Below, in pieces: positions 50,649-63,500 of a stretch of DNA of 64,000 nucleotides. Under the pieces are notes generated by a model that made no database searches, was not told the DNA's origin, and saw only the letters and a program-made list of their open reading frames with translations. Position numbers and translations under genes: made by a program. Within the stretch, counting starts at the first letter, position 1, and the number at the start of each line of letters is the position of its first letter. Where the stretch lies: NCBI GenBank assembly GCA_005223075.1, contig NJBO01000010.1, positions 27,120-91,119 of the forward strand, written 5' to 3'. This stretch comes from a candidate division TA06 bacterium B3_TA06. GTDB taxonomy: Bacteria > Hydrothermota > Tepidihabitantia > B3-TA06.

Positions 50649-50671
50649 GCCAATCGGCAAGCGCCGGGAGG
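50628..50671 (+). promoter_or_regulatory. Long hairpin in the rsgA leader
   Basis: CCTCCC (50628-50633) pairs with GGGAGG (50666-50671); inside, CGCTT pairs with AAGCG and GCC with GGC around AATC. No clean T-run follows, so a plain terminator is less likely than a regulatory or stabilising element. Confidence 0.5.
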
Positions 50672-50792
50672 AGAGGGTGAAGTTTTTCGGCCCCTGAAAA
50701 GCTTCAAAAATCCAGACTGTCCATATATCAACAGCAAGAAGTAAGTAATGAAATCAACTTAGTATGTACCTTTTGGTACAGAAAGGACAGTT

Positions 50793-51809
50793 TTGGATAC
50801 AGAAATTAAGACCCAGACGGGTCTAAAAACCGGTACAGTCTTTAAGAAAACCATCGGCCGCTACTGGGTAAGAACAGGCGACGCTACCGTCGTGTGTACC
50901 ATCTCCTCAAAGCTGCGCAAGGTTCTCATCTATCCTGAGGCTGACGCCTCGTCCCGCCGGCAATCGGTCGATAAAGTGGCAGATATCGAGATGGTCGACC
51001 CGGTAGCTGTGGGCGACGAGGTGCGGTTCAGGGACTCCGGGGATGAATCCGGCATGATCATCGAGGTTCTACCCCGCCGCACCAAATTGTCCCGCCGCGC
51101 GGTTCTTCACGGGGCGGACAAGCCTCAGGAGAAAAACATCACCCGCGAGCAGCTCATCGTGACCAACGTTGACCAGATGATTGCGGTGGTTTCGGCCAGG
51201 CGGCCCAAGCCTTCGTGGCGGTTGGTAGACCGCTACCTTGCCGATTCCGAACTCCTCGAGATTCCGATCGTTATCTGCCTAACCAAGATGGATTTGATAG
51301 ATGACGTCGAGATGTTTTGCGAACAGCTCCAGGTCTATGCCGATATCGGCTACAAGCTGCTGTTTACCTCCGCCGTAACCGGCCTGGGCATGGACGAACT
51401 CACCGAAATCCTTTCAAACCGAACCTCGGTCCTTATGGGCAAATCAGGGGTGGGGAAGACCACCCTTCTCAATACCCTCGAACCAGGGCTGGGACTTCGA
51501 GTGCAGGAGGTTTCTACCCGTGTCAACAAGGGGCGGCATACCACCACTCATCTGGAGATGTTTCCCCTGCGGTGCGGCGGTTTCGTGGTCGACACACCCG
51601 GGATGCGGGAGTTCGCCCCGTGGCTCGACAAGACGGATGTAAATCCAGCCTGGCTCTTTCGCGAGATGCGTCCCTACATTGGGCAGTGCAAGTTCGGCAT
51701 GGGCTGCACTCACTCTCACGAACCGGGCTGTACCATCAAGGCGGCGGTCGATGCCGGAAAAATCACCGAGCGAAGATACGACAGTTACCTGCGGATACTG
51801 AGGAGTTGA
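50793..51809 (+). CDS. rsgA: Ribosome small-subunit-dependent GTPase A
   Basis: 338 aa. OB domain, then the circularly permuted GTPase: G4 CLTKMDL precedes G5 TSAVTGLG, G1 LMGKSGVGKTTLLN, G2 and G3 VDTPGMREF; C-terminal zinc finger CKFGMGCTHSHEPGC. Assists late 30S maturation. TTG start after AAAGGACAG. A copy of its last 36 codons lies at 52862. Confidence 0.95.
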   Translation: MDTEIKTQTGLKTGTVFKKTIGRYWVRTGDATVVCTISSKLRKVLIYPEADASSRRQSVDKVADIEMVDPVAVGDEVRFRDSGDESGMIIEVLPRRTKLSRRAVLHGADKPQEKNITREQLIVTNVDQMIAVVSARRPKPSWRLVDRYLADSELLEIPIVICLTKMDLIDDVEMFCEQLQVYADIGYKLLFTSAVTGLGMDELTEILSNRTSVLMGKSGVGKTTLLNTLEPGLGLRVQEVSTRVNKGRHTTTHLEMFPLRCGGFVVDTPGMREFAPWLDKTDVNPAWLFREMRPYIGQCKFGMGCTHSHEPGCTIKAAVDAGKITERRYDSYLRILRS

Positions 51810-51814
51810 AAAAC

Positions 51815-52774
51815 ATGGCTTCATGTGAAATCAAACCATTCGGTGAAGAACACCTCGAAGATGCTGCCAGGCTATTCGCCGAAAGAATCAGAACAGAAAG
51901 GGAGCTAAGCCCTCTTCTGCCTGTACGCTTCGAAGACCACAACACTATTCTGCCGGTATTGGAAAAACTCTCGCAGAAATCCCCGGGTGTTGCCGCGATC
52001 TCAAAAAACAAGCTTGTGGGATTTATGATCGGGTGGCTGCTGCCATCCTGGAGAGGACGACGAAGCGTGTGCGTTCCCGAATGGGCACATGCCGAGATCG
52101 GCGAGACCCGTGTAAAGGTCTTCAACACGATGTATGAGCGCATCGCGCGCGAATGGGTTAGAGACGGATGCTTTACTCACCTCGTAGGCGTGCTGGCACA
52201 TGATTCCGAAATTATCGATGCGCTGTTCTGGCTGGGGTTCGGTCTGGCTGCAGTCGATGCCATGCGTGATCTCGGTGACGTAGAAGGTCCCTTTGCAGAC
52301 GTAGAGATTCGCCGCGCCGGAATTGAAGATCTGGATGTCGTCCTGTCATTAAGTCACGGGCAAGAACAGTATATAGCCACCTCACCTACTTTTATGGCGC
52401 TGTTGGAAAAAACCGGTAAGGAATCTTGTGAAAAATTGTTGCAGAACCCCTCTGTGGCATCATGGCTGGCTGTCTACAACGGAGAAGCGGTTTCCCGTTT
52501 GCAGATTGGTCCTTCGCATCAAGGTGCAGCACGCGTAATCTCAGATGATAAAACGGCAAGCATAACCGCGGCATTTACAAAAGAACACGTGCGCGAGCAA
52601 GGAATCGGTGCCAATTTGTTGAAGCATTCACTGGATTGGGCGAGGTCAGCCGGTTACGTGCGATGCGCGGTTGATTTCGAGCCTGAGAACGTGTTGGGCC
52701 GATCTTTCTGGCTTAAACACTTCCAGCCGGTATGCTATGCACTAATTCGTCAGATCGATTTACGAATCGCCTAG
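51815..52774 (+). CDS. GNAT-family N-acetyltransferase, two-domain
   Basis: 319 aa from ATG 51815; the longer frame upstream lies antiparallel in rsgA and is spurious. MASCEIKPFGEEHLEDAARLF starts a first GNAT-like half; the second half has ITAAFTKEHVREQGIGANLLKHSLDWARSAGYVRCAVDFEPENVLGRSFWLKHFQPVCY, with the acetyl-CoA loop Q/R-x-x-G-x-G/A in REQGIGANL. Substrate unknown. It lies between rsgA and the rsgA remnant. Confidence 0.85.
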   Translation: MASCEIKPFGEEHLEDAARLFAERIRTERELSPLLPVRFEDHNTILPVLEKLSQKSPGVAAISKNKLVGFMIGWLLPSWRGRRSVCVPEWAHAEIGETRVKVFNTMYERIAREWVRDGCFTHLVGVLAHDSEIIDALFWLGFGLAAVDAMRDLGDVEGPFADVEIRRAGIEDLDVVLSLSHGQEQYIATSPTFMALLEKTGKESCEKLLQNPSVASWLAVYNGEAVSRLQIGPSHQGAARVISDDKTASITAAFTKEHVREQGIGANLLKHSLDWARSAGYVRCAVDFEPENVLGRSFWLKHFQPVCYALIRQIDLRIA

Positions 52775-52861
52775 GCGCATCAGGGTCGCAACATATCAAG
52801 ACCTCAAGGAAGGTGATAAGAAATCATACTCTGTAGTTGACAAGGAACTGTTACAACCCTG

Positions 52862-52969
52862 CATCACTCCCATGAACCGGACTGTGCCATCAAGTCGGCA
52901 GTGATCGCTCGCAAAATCACAGAACGCAGGTACGATAGTTATCTGCGAATACTGCGGAGCTCACGTTGA
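52862..52969 (+). pseudogene. C-terminal remnant of a second rsgA copy
   Basis: Reads HHSHEPDCAIKSAVIARK then ITERRYDSYLRILRSSR-stop, close to the rsgA end (HSHEPGCTIKAAVDAGKITERRYDSYLRILRS). No upstream part is left. It implies a duplication or exchange around the GNAT gene. Confidence 0.85.
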
Positions 52970-52989
52970 ACTAAGGAGTTGTACCGAAT

Positions 52990-53011
52990 AGGCCGGTCCA
53001 ATGACCGGCCT
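52990..53011. terminator. Perfect 9-bp hairpin between convergent genes
   Basis: AGGCCGGTC-CAAT-GACCGGCCT, then a second palindrome AGATATC-A-AGATATCT region. Position between the plus-strand rsgA/GNAT unit and the minus-strand transpeptidase suits a bidirectional terminator, though no clear T-run is present. Confidence 0.5.
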
Positions 53012-53039
53012 TCAAGATATCAAGATATCTGGTAGATAA

Positions 53040-54128
53040 TCACTTTTCGATCCGAACCGGTGTGCCTACGTCCACTATCCTCTTTAGCGAGTCCACGTCC
53101 TCGTTGTGCATGCGGATGCAGCCCTCAGTTGCTCGGGTGCCTATAGATGCCTCATCATGGGTACCGTGGATCGCAATACCTACCCATTGTTTACCAGACC
53201 TGGTCTCCGTGGCAAGTGTCGAGAGCCTCAAAAACCACGGGCCGTAAGCTCCAGGAATCGGCCCCTTGCCGTCACCGAAGTCGTGTTCCCAGGTGTGCGA
53301 ATCCTCAATCGAGGTGATCGTAAAATCGCCTAGAGGTGTGCGGTTATCTCCCACCTTCCTTTTATCACCTGAATTCTTACCTAAAGCTACCGGATATTTC
53401 TCTATCATGGCTCCATTTTTGTAGACGAAAAGCGTAAACAGCGACTTCTTCACAACGATCGAGATACCCCTGGAGTGCTTAGCCTTTGTGGTTGGATTCA
53501 GCATATCCGCGCCAAGCACCAGAACCATATCCACAAGATTGGTTCGCACCTCAACCTTACCCGTTCTCAAGTAGTTAATGAGCCTTTTGGCCAGATGTAC
53601 ATCCTTGGGAGGGCAATAGAGCACGGTCTTGGAGAAGGTATCTGCGTCCGCTGTCTGAGGTTCAAGCGAGGCCAGGCCGAATCTGATGCTGAACCGGTAG
53701 GCGACGTCGCGGGCCAGACCTGCCTTTGAGGTCCCGTTGAGCACCAGTATCCGCCTCGAGAAGGGCATCGAATCGAAGCTAAGCCCGTTGATACCTGCCC
53801 AGACGTGAATCACTCCTTTTGTCTCACCCTTGACGATTTCGGCTTCGGGGAAGATGGAATCAAGCGCATTAAGCCGCCTTCTGTCTCCAGAGTGAACAAA
53901 GATGCGTGTGTCTATCTGATAGGCCGCTGATCTGTCCGGCTCCCCCACCGAGTCGGGTAATCCCAGGGAATCGAGCATGATTTTTGTTCGCTTCGTAGGG
54001 AACGAGATCTTTCGCAGCTCGGTATATCCTGAGCAGGAGTTGTGCAGCACAACTTTAGGCGGCTCAGGTTTGCAGGCGAGAAACATCATTAAAGCCAGAG
54101 GAGGAATCAGCAGCAGTCTGCTTAACAT
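53040..54128 (-). CDS. L,D-transpeptidase (YkuD) lipoprotein with LytR_C-like domain
   Basis: 362 aa from ATG 54128. Lipoprotein signal MLSRLLLIPPLALMMFLACK with Cys at 19. Middle region RILVLNGTSKAGLARDVAYRF resembles LytR C-terminal domains. C-terminal YkuD: ISIVVKKSLFTLFVYKNGAMIEKYPVALG, TPLGDFTITS, and the catalytic AIHGTHDEASIGTRATEGCIRMHNEDV (the usual SHGC/SxGC reads TEGC). Forms or edits peptidoglycan or lipoprotein cross-links. Leaderless promoter. Confidence 0.88.
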   Translation of the reverse strand: MLSRLLLIPPLALMMFLACKPEPPKVVLHNSCSGYTELRKISFPTKRTKIMLDSLGLPDSVGEPDRSAAYQIDTRIFVHSGDRRRLNALDSIFPEAEIVKGETKGVIHVWAGINGLSFDSMPFSRRILVLNGTSKAGLARDVAYRFSIRFGLASLEPQTADADTFSKTVLYCPPKDVHLAKRLINYLRTGKVEVRTNLVDMVLVLGADMLNPTTKAKHSRGISIVVKKSLFTLFVYKNGAMIEKYPVALGKNSGDKRKVGDNRTPLGDFTITSIEDSHTWEHDFGDGKGPIPGAYGPWFLRLSTLATETRSGKQWVGIAIHGTHDEASIGTRATEGCIRMHNEDVDSLKRIVDVGTPVRIEK

Positions 54129-54133
54129 GGATG

Positions 54134-54161
54134 AGTCTATACGTGGAGGATGAATTGTCAA
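54134..54161 (-). promoter_or_regulatory. Leaderless promoter of the L,D-transpeptidase gene
   Basis: Minus strand TTGACA (54156-54161), 16-nt spacer, TAGACT (54134-54139), CATCC, ATG at 54128. Confidence 0.75.
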
Positions 54162-54173
54162 CTATTGCTTTAA

Positions 54174-54206
54174 TGCTCCTTTTCTCCTGCGGAGAAAAGA
54201 TCGCAA
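54174..54206 (+). repeat. Covarying hairpin repeat, copy 7
   Basis: TGCTCCTTTT, stem CTCC-TGC-GGAG, AAAAGATCGCAAG. In the divergent gap between the transpeptidase and secA. Confidence 0.8.
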
Positions 54207-54261
54207 GGAGCATCGGTAGATCGGCTTGGAGTATGAACACAGACTTGAAATGGCTGTGAGG

Positions 54262-54368
54262 TGTGTTACGGGGGGTGTGTTATTTCCTTAATGAGTCGAG
54301 CGCAGCTCCAGTAATAATGAAAATGCCCCCTCAAAGGGTACGGGGTGTGTTACGGGGTGTGTTACGGG
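54262..54368 (+). repeat. GTGTGTTACGGG repeats upstream of secA
   Basis: GTGTGTTACGGGGGGTGTGTTA at 54263-54284 and GGTACGGGGTGTGTTACGGGGTGTGTTACGGG at 54337-54368, the last unit touching the -35 box. Unit of ~11 bp here rather than the 9 bp at pilM. Confidence 0.75.
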
Positions 54369-54398
54369 TTGACATGGGGCTTAATCCTTACATAATAT
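54369..54398 (+). promoter_or_regulatory. Leaderless promoter of secA
   Basis: TTGACA (54369-54374), 18-nt spacer, TAATAT (54393-54398), AGTTAGT, ATG at 54406. Confidence 0.7.
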
Positions 54399-54405
54399 AG
54401 TTAGT

Positions 54406-57891
<3,486 letters not shown>

Positions 57892-57926
57892 TGCTCCTTT
57901 GCTCGCTCTGCGAGCAAAGATCGCAG
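57892..57926 (+). repeat. Covarying hairpin repeat, copy 8
   Basis: TGCTCCTTT, stem GCTCG-CTCT... pairing GCTCGC/GCGAGC, AAAGATCGCAG. Begins at the base after the secA stop. Confidence 0.8.
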
Positions 57927-58017
57927 GGGTCCAGATTAAGCAGAACGATTAGAGGGAGATAGGTTAGGATTAAAGATAGATGTCGAATCAAGATTTACAG
58001 ATTCAAGGTATCTGGTT

Positions 58018-58049
58018 CCGATCTTTTCGCTTCTAGCGAAAAGGAGGAT
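58018..58049 (-). repeat. Covarying hairpin repeat, copy 9 (reverse)
   Basis: TCCGATCTTTT, stem CGCT-TCT-AGCG, AAAAGGAGGA. Reverse orientation; its AAAAGGAGG end lies in the ribosome-binding region of ddl. Confidence 0.75.
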
Positions 58050-58063
58050 AAAAAGGAGGATTG

Positions 58064-59017
58064 GTGGATAAGAGTTTGGTTGAGTCTCTGAAGGGCAAGC
58101 GGGTGGTTGTCTGTTCCGGCGGATGGTCGTCGGAGCGTGAGATATCACTGCTTTCAGGCCGCAACGTGTTCGAGGCTTTAAGGAGGCAAGGGATCGAGGC
58201 GGTGAGCTTTGACCTCACATCACCCGACGATCTGCCAAAACTCTTAAAAGAGAAACCGGACGTTATCTTCATTGCCCTTCACGGTAAAGCAGGGGAGGAC
58301 GGTTCGTTTCAGGGATTCTGCGAGGTTGCAGGTATTCCATACACCGGTTCTGGGGTGGCGGCCTCGGCGATCGGGATGGACAAGTGGGTCTCAAAGTGGA
58401 TCTTTGCCCGCAACGACATACCTACCCCACGGTTCGTTCCCCTCCCAGGAGATACAGACCACGTGCCAGCGGCACAAAAGGCGGCCCAGGAGTTCGGCTT
58501 TCCGGTAATAATCAAGCCGCGTTTTGAAGGTTCAAGCGTTGGCGTGCATATCGTTCATGATGAGCTTGCACTGCTTGAGCAGACCCGGCGCGTTCAGGCC
58601 GAGTTCGGTGACGTGCTTCTTGAGGAGTTTATATCAGGTATGACTGGAACGGCAGGTATCCTTGGAGACCAGGCGCTGCCTCTGCTAGAGCTTGTCCCCA
58701 AGACCCAGGAATTCTACGACTACCAGGCCAAATACACCAAAGGTGCTACCGAGTTCATCTGTCCTGCACGCATGGACCCAGAGCGGACCAAGCGCACCCA
58801 GGAGTTGGCTTTACGTGCCTTCCGCTCCATAGACGCCCGTCACTTCGGCAGGGTAGACTTCATGCTGGCAGAAAACTCTCAACCCTACTTGCTTGAGGTC
58901 AACACCATTCCAGGGTTGACCGATTTGAGTGATCTACCGGCTGCAGCAAATGTTCTCGGCATCTCATACGATGAGCTTATACTCCGCATAGCGCTCATGG
59001 CTCTTGGGGAGCAGTGA
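58064..59017 (+). CDS. ddl: D-alanine--D-alanine ligase
   Basis: 317 aa ATP-grasp enzyme of peptidoglycan synthesis. VVVCSGGWSSEREISLLSGRNV, VIFIALHGKAGEDGSFQGF, YTGSGVAASAIGMDKWVSKWIF, IKPRFEGSSVGVHIV, FGRVDFMLAENSQPYLLEVNTIPGLTDLSDLPAAANVLG. GTG 58064 (or TTG 58061) follows two AAGGAGGA sites, the first formed by the hairpin repeat, so the hairpin may affect translation. Confidence 0.95.
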   Translation: MDKSLVESLKGKRVVVCSGGWSSEREISLLSGRNVFEALRRQGIEAVSFDLTSPDDLPKLLKEKPDVIFIALHGKAGEDGSFQGFCEVAGIPYTGSGVAASAIGMDKWVSKWIFARNDIPTPRFVPLPGDTDHVPAAQKAAQEFGFPVIIKPRFEGSSVGVHIVHDELALLEQTRRVQAEFGDVLLEEFISGMTGTAGILGDQALPLLELVPKTQEFYDYQAKYTKGATEFICPARMDPERTKRTQELALRAFRSIDARHFGRVDFMLAENSQPYLLEVNTIPGLTDLSDLPAAANVLGISYDELILRIALMALGEQ

Positions 59018-60459
59018 GATTCATCGCCTCCATAATCCTTCTCGCATCCACCATGGTAGGTACATCCTATGTTGTGCATACAGAGAAGTCCTATCTTCTG
59101 GATAAGACTGATCTCAGAATTATTACCTGTGATGGCTCAAGCCGCGTACCGCTTTTTGGAACCCCGGTTACTATTTTGCTAGGATCGCGTCCTTATGTTC
59201 TTACTTCCCAGGCGCTTTTTGCCGTAGATCCAGCTAACGAGCAGGTATCGGCGGTCTTCCGACTGGACAGGGCATACAGCAGCGCTGTGATCGGCACGGA
59301 CGACCGAATCTACCTTCTTGGTGCAGATGCGTTAAGCGTGGTGCAAGGCTCGGCTGCAAAGATGAGTTTGCTTTATACCTATGGGCTGCCTCGATTGGCC
59401 AGCTCTATGTTCTTGCTGCCCTCAGGCGAGTTGCTCTTTATTCCCTCACAGGGGCTTAATTCGTTCACCTACAATCCAAATACCAAGAAGATTATTGATG
59501 TGAAGCTGCCCTGGATACCGCGCTATCCATTGCTCATCGGTTCAACCCTTGTCGATCGTAATTCCTTAGGGCTTTGGTTTTTCTCACCTTCGACAAGGAA
59601 ATCTGCATCCCTCAATCTAGGCTCAGAACCCACACGCGTCAGCGCCTGGCAGGGCAAGGTGCTTGCCGCCACTTCCTCAGAACTTATTCTTGCCGATCCA
59701 GCATCTTCAACCCTCCTCGCACGAACGCAGATTGCCGACATCAGGAAACTCTCCACGATAGATTCGGAGAGCTTTGCAACCGTGCTTGCCGGTAACAATC
59801 TGATCACCGTTAGTCTGCCCTCACTGGTTCCCGCGGATACCTTCAATGCTTCTTGCCCCCGTAACACCCACTCCCGTAACACACACTCTTCCGCCTATCC
59901 GTTTATGGGTAAGCCTTTATTCGTGTGCGGCGACAGGCTGGCCCTTCCAGGTGTAAGTGAACAAACGCAAGCCTACCTCGTTCAGCCGGTGAGGAGTTTT
60001 GAAGGTCAGGCTTTCTCTCTTCAGGTAGGAGCCTTCTCCAATCCCGCCAGCTTCGGCCCTCTCATGGAGAACCTGGCGCGCCAGGGACTACCTTACTACT
60101 TTGTCAAGGAAGGTGGATTGACCAAGTTCAGGGTAGGGTTCTTCAGAACCCGTGCCGAGGCCGACCGATTCAGATCGTTCCTCCAAGACTACGGAGCCTG
60201 GGTGATTGCCGAACACTCCACACGTCAGCTTACCCACTCACTCCACGACCTTAACCGTGACCGTCGCCCTGACGGGATAGTGGCCAAAGCGGACAGCGTG
60301 CTCGTCTCTACCTTAAGCCAGAGAACCTGGATAGAAGTTCTTAAGGCATCAAAGCTTCCGGCCACAGTCAATGACGTTTACCTGAAAGGCAACAAAGCTT
60401 ATGCCGAGCTTGATGGGATCGGTCTGCGGGAGCTGGTTCTGCCCGACTCCATCCAGTAG
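59014..60459 (+). CDS. Secreted SPOR-domain protein with beta-propeller-like body
   Basis: 481 aa. GTG start overlaps the ddl stop. Signal peptide FIASIILLASTMVGTSYVVHT. Residues ~30-290 read as WD/beta-propeller-like repeats (VLTSQALFAVDPANEQVSAVF, IYLLGADALSVVQG). Residues ~325-395 are a SPOR domain (FSLQVGAFSNPASFGPLMENLARQGLPYYFVKEGGLTKFRVGFFRTRAEADRFRSFL), which binds denuded septal peptidoglycan. A GTGTTACGGG repeat lies in frame at 59856-59886, encoding RNTHSRNTHS. Confidence 0.8.
   Translation: MRFIASIILLASTMVGTSYVVHTEKSYLLDKTDLRIITCDGSSRVPLFGTPVTILLGSRPYVLTSQALFAVDPANEQVSAVFRLDRAYSSAVIGTDDRIYLLGADALSVVQGSAAKMSLLYTYGLPRLASSMFLLPSGELLFIPSQGLNSFTYNPNTKKIIDVKLPWIPRYPLLIGSTLVDRNSLGLWFFSPSTRKSASLNLGSEPTRVSAWQGKVLAATSSELILADPASSTLLARTQIADIRKLSTIDSESFATVLAGNNLITVSLPSLVPADTFNASCPRNTHSRNTHSSAYPFMGKPLFVCGDRLALPGVSEQTQAYLVQPVRSFEGQAFSLQVGAFSNPASFGPLMENLARQGLPYYFVKEGGLTKFRVGFFRTRAEADRFRSFLQDYGAWVIAEHSTRQLTHSLHDLNRDRRPDGIVAKADSVLVSTLSQRTWIEVLKASKLPATVNDVYLKGNKAYAELDGIGLRELVLPDSIQ
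59856..59886 (-). repeat. GTGTTACGGG repeat inside the SPOR gene
   Basis: On the minus strand GTGTGTGTTACGGGAGTGGG then TGTTACGGGGG. Two units of the motif that otherwise lies at promoters. It encodes CPRNTHSRNTHSSAY, polar and unlike the flanking propeller text. Confidence 0.75.
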
Positions 60460-60514
60460 TTTCGTCCTACCTTTAATCAGTCTGTGGATCTCTGATATCT
60501 TAGGGATCGAGGTG

Positions 60515-63500
60515 TTAAAAGTACATCCCTGCAGATAGCTCGAAGGAGTTTGTAAGCCCGCGTTCGTCAGGGTAGAGGTTGCCTTCGTACTCCAGCCGCA
60601 TGGAAAGTCCTTTGCCGATTGAGCGCTCCGCACCCGCGGTCCACGCAGGATGCAGACCCGGTGGGTCGTCGCGTGATATAAGGTAGGGGAGCTCAGCAAT
60701 ATTTGGCTGGCGCTGAGTCAATAGCACGCCTGCGGTCAACTTCAGGTCTTCAAAGCGTTTTTCAAGATTGGTCCCAACCCATGCACGTCGTATGATAATT
60801 TCCCCTAGTTCAGGATAGTAAAAAGGTTCTTCTGCGGTGAGCGTGCCGAAGCCTATCTGCGGTTCGATCCGCAGCCAGAGGTCGATAATTGGTGCAAGGC
60901 TTGCCGATACCTCCTCGCGTGAACGCAGCGGTTGCTGGCCTCTGTGCCGCTCCTCGGTATCGTAGGAACCTTCGAGCCTTACAAGATAGTCTGGATGCAC
61001 GCGTGAGCGCAGCTCGATACGGCCACCCCAGCCTGCAAGGGTTTCGTCGGTCCCGCCCCATGAGGGGAAACGCTGATTGCGATAGCTGGGTTCAAGGATA
61101 ACGTTGAGAATCGTTTCCCTGGGGAGGAGCGTGATCCTTCCAGATGCGATAAGGGAGTTCGATATAGGCAATTCCTGGTAAGTCACAGCGCTCCAGAGCC
61201 TTATTAGATTAAAGTTGAGGTCTGTGCCGAGATTTGCATCCCGTTCAATCTCAGGTGCAGCGCCTTCCTCGGTTCTCACCACTCTCCTGTAGTCTCCCTG
61301 CTCTTCCGGTATATACTCTCCGGTTTCCGGGTCCCTTGCATAGTCACCCGTGCCCGGCTCGACAGGTATATACTCCACTATCTGAGTCCTGCTGCGGGTG
61401 GTTTGCTGGGACAGATCAGCGTAAAGCCTTATGCGGGACGATGGGGTGTAGTTCGTATAGATATCGGCGTAGAATGCCTCCCACTTTTTACCTTCCGCTG
61501 CATCCAGGTAAGACATTCTTTCTATCCCGGTGTTGACAGAAGAAGAAAGCTTATCTCCCTCCCAATTACCTCCAACGCCGAGGCGGTCGTAGTATAGTGT
61601 GTCTTCCCAGTCTTCCTCCTTCCTCTGGTCAATGCGTCTTGAGACTGTGGTTTTCATTGTTAATTCATTTATCGGCGAGACCATGAGGCCTAAAAGAGGC
61701 TCGATGTTCCTAGTATTAGCAGTGTCCAGGGTATAGTTCTCGAACCCAAGTCCGGCAAGCGGGGTGAATATACCTATGCGCGGATAAAGGTTTGCATCCG
61801 CCCTTTGGCGTTCCTTTAACCAGTCAGCTGAAAGGTCAAAGAAAGAACCTTCTGATGCGAGCCCTGCCCTGAACTCGTGAGTCTGGGTCCACAGATGCCC
61901 GCCCTGGGCCCCTAGTGTTAAGGACTCTCGAATCACCGTAACACCAAGGCTCTGTGCGTTAAAACTTCGAGGCAGCGAGTCGCGGTTCCAACGATCTGCA
62001 GCTTCTGCGTCATCACCGTCTGCTGGAATCCAAACCTCAGGGGTCTGTAATCTATGGTCAAGCTCTACCTGCAAGCGCTCGGTTTCGAATCCTGTCTTTA
62101 CCCTGTGCGCATGGCCGAAGAGCATATTAGTTTCGTTATACAGATTCGGCGTCCTGCGTGATCCTATGGTGGAGACGGAAAGATTCAAAGCTCCTATGTC
62201 TTCATCAAGGGATAAGAATAAGGCCTCCTCGCGTGAAGGAAGTGTGGTAAGTATCTCCGCCCGATAGTCTCCGGAATCCGGACCGATGTAGCGGAAGAAG
62301 CCTGAATCAGGATCGAGCACGTAGTCGCCTTCGGCTGCATCAACCCTGCGGAAACTCACGTCGTATGAGCCTGCAGCGGGACCTGTCCAAACGTAGTGAC
62401 TATCCTGGAGCGTGTAGCTCCCCTTATTCTCTCCAACGAAACGAACCCCCGGTACTATCGCCTCACCTACGGTTGCGGTATCCAGTATAGCCTGCTGCTC
62501 GGCAGACCAGGAGTGAAATAGATGGGTGCGCGAGTCCGCCTCGCGGTAAAAGAGACCTTCAAAAGGCCCGATCTGGAGACCTGCGAGCTCGTTGTTCGAG
62601 CGGTAGTCTGTCCCGGCATAGGTGTAGTCTACCTCGAGTCTTGATGTGGCCTCGATCCTTTGATAATTTGTAAATGTCAGCTCTCCGGTCGAGTAGTCAA
62701 TAACGTAGTCTTTTTGGCTACCCCTTTCAAGGAGCTTACCGTCCAGGTATATGCGTTCACTTCCCGGTATTACGGGCTGATCAGAATCCCTTTGGCCCAC
62801 GTAATAAGGCCCTTGCTTGCCGTCTTCCGTATCTAATACCTCACGCCCCTGTTTTGAACCGTCTATGCCGAACGCGCCGCTTGCTCCTAACCTCTCAAGC
62901 GAAAACTCACCGGCAGCGCCTTGCAACCTGCGCTGGATCGTGCCGTAGCCGGGCAGGGAATGGGCAAGATCAAGATCGCCCAGAGCGAGCTTCCATCTAT
63001 CCTGGGAAAGGCTTATCGCGATCCTGTCGAACCCCTCGATTCGTTCAGTGGTGCCTTCAGGGACAAATGTTCCTTCCTCATCTGTAAGATAGGCCTCGAC
63101 ATCAACCCCTGTAAGCTCACCGGATACGTTAACAGAAAGTCCCTGGTCAATATCGCCTATCCCCCCCTCGTTTACCGATATGGAAAAGGTCTTTGAACCG
63201 TGCACCTCGAGGGTTCCCCTTGTTTGTACTGGAATCTCTCGGCTAGACGAGTCTGATGAGGCAAATCGGCTTTCCTTATTTGGCTCGTGTATCCTTACCG
63301 GAGCTATTGCCGTGTCCTCAAGGCTTAAGTAACTGGCTTGCACTAACAAGGTCTCAGCAGGCGGTCTCTCAAGGTAAAGCACCCCATCCTTTATCTTGTA
63401 AGCTGAGCCGATTGAATCAATCACAAACGTTCCCTCCACAACAAGAGGGTATATGAGTGGATACTCACTTCTTCCCGGCTCAAGCACAAGGGTTTCCTCA

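Noticed and set aside
51317..51814. Long N-terminal extension of the GNAT protein
   Set aside because: It runs in a shifted frame over rsgA and has no acetyltransferase features; ATG 51815 directly follows rsgA.
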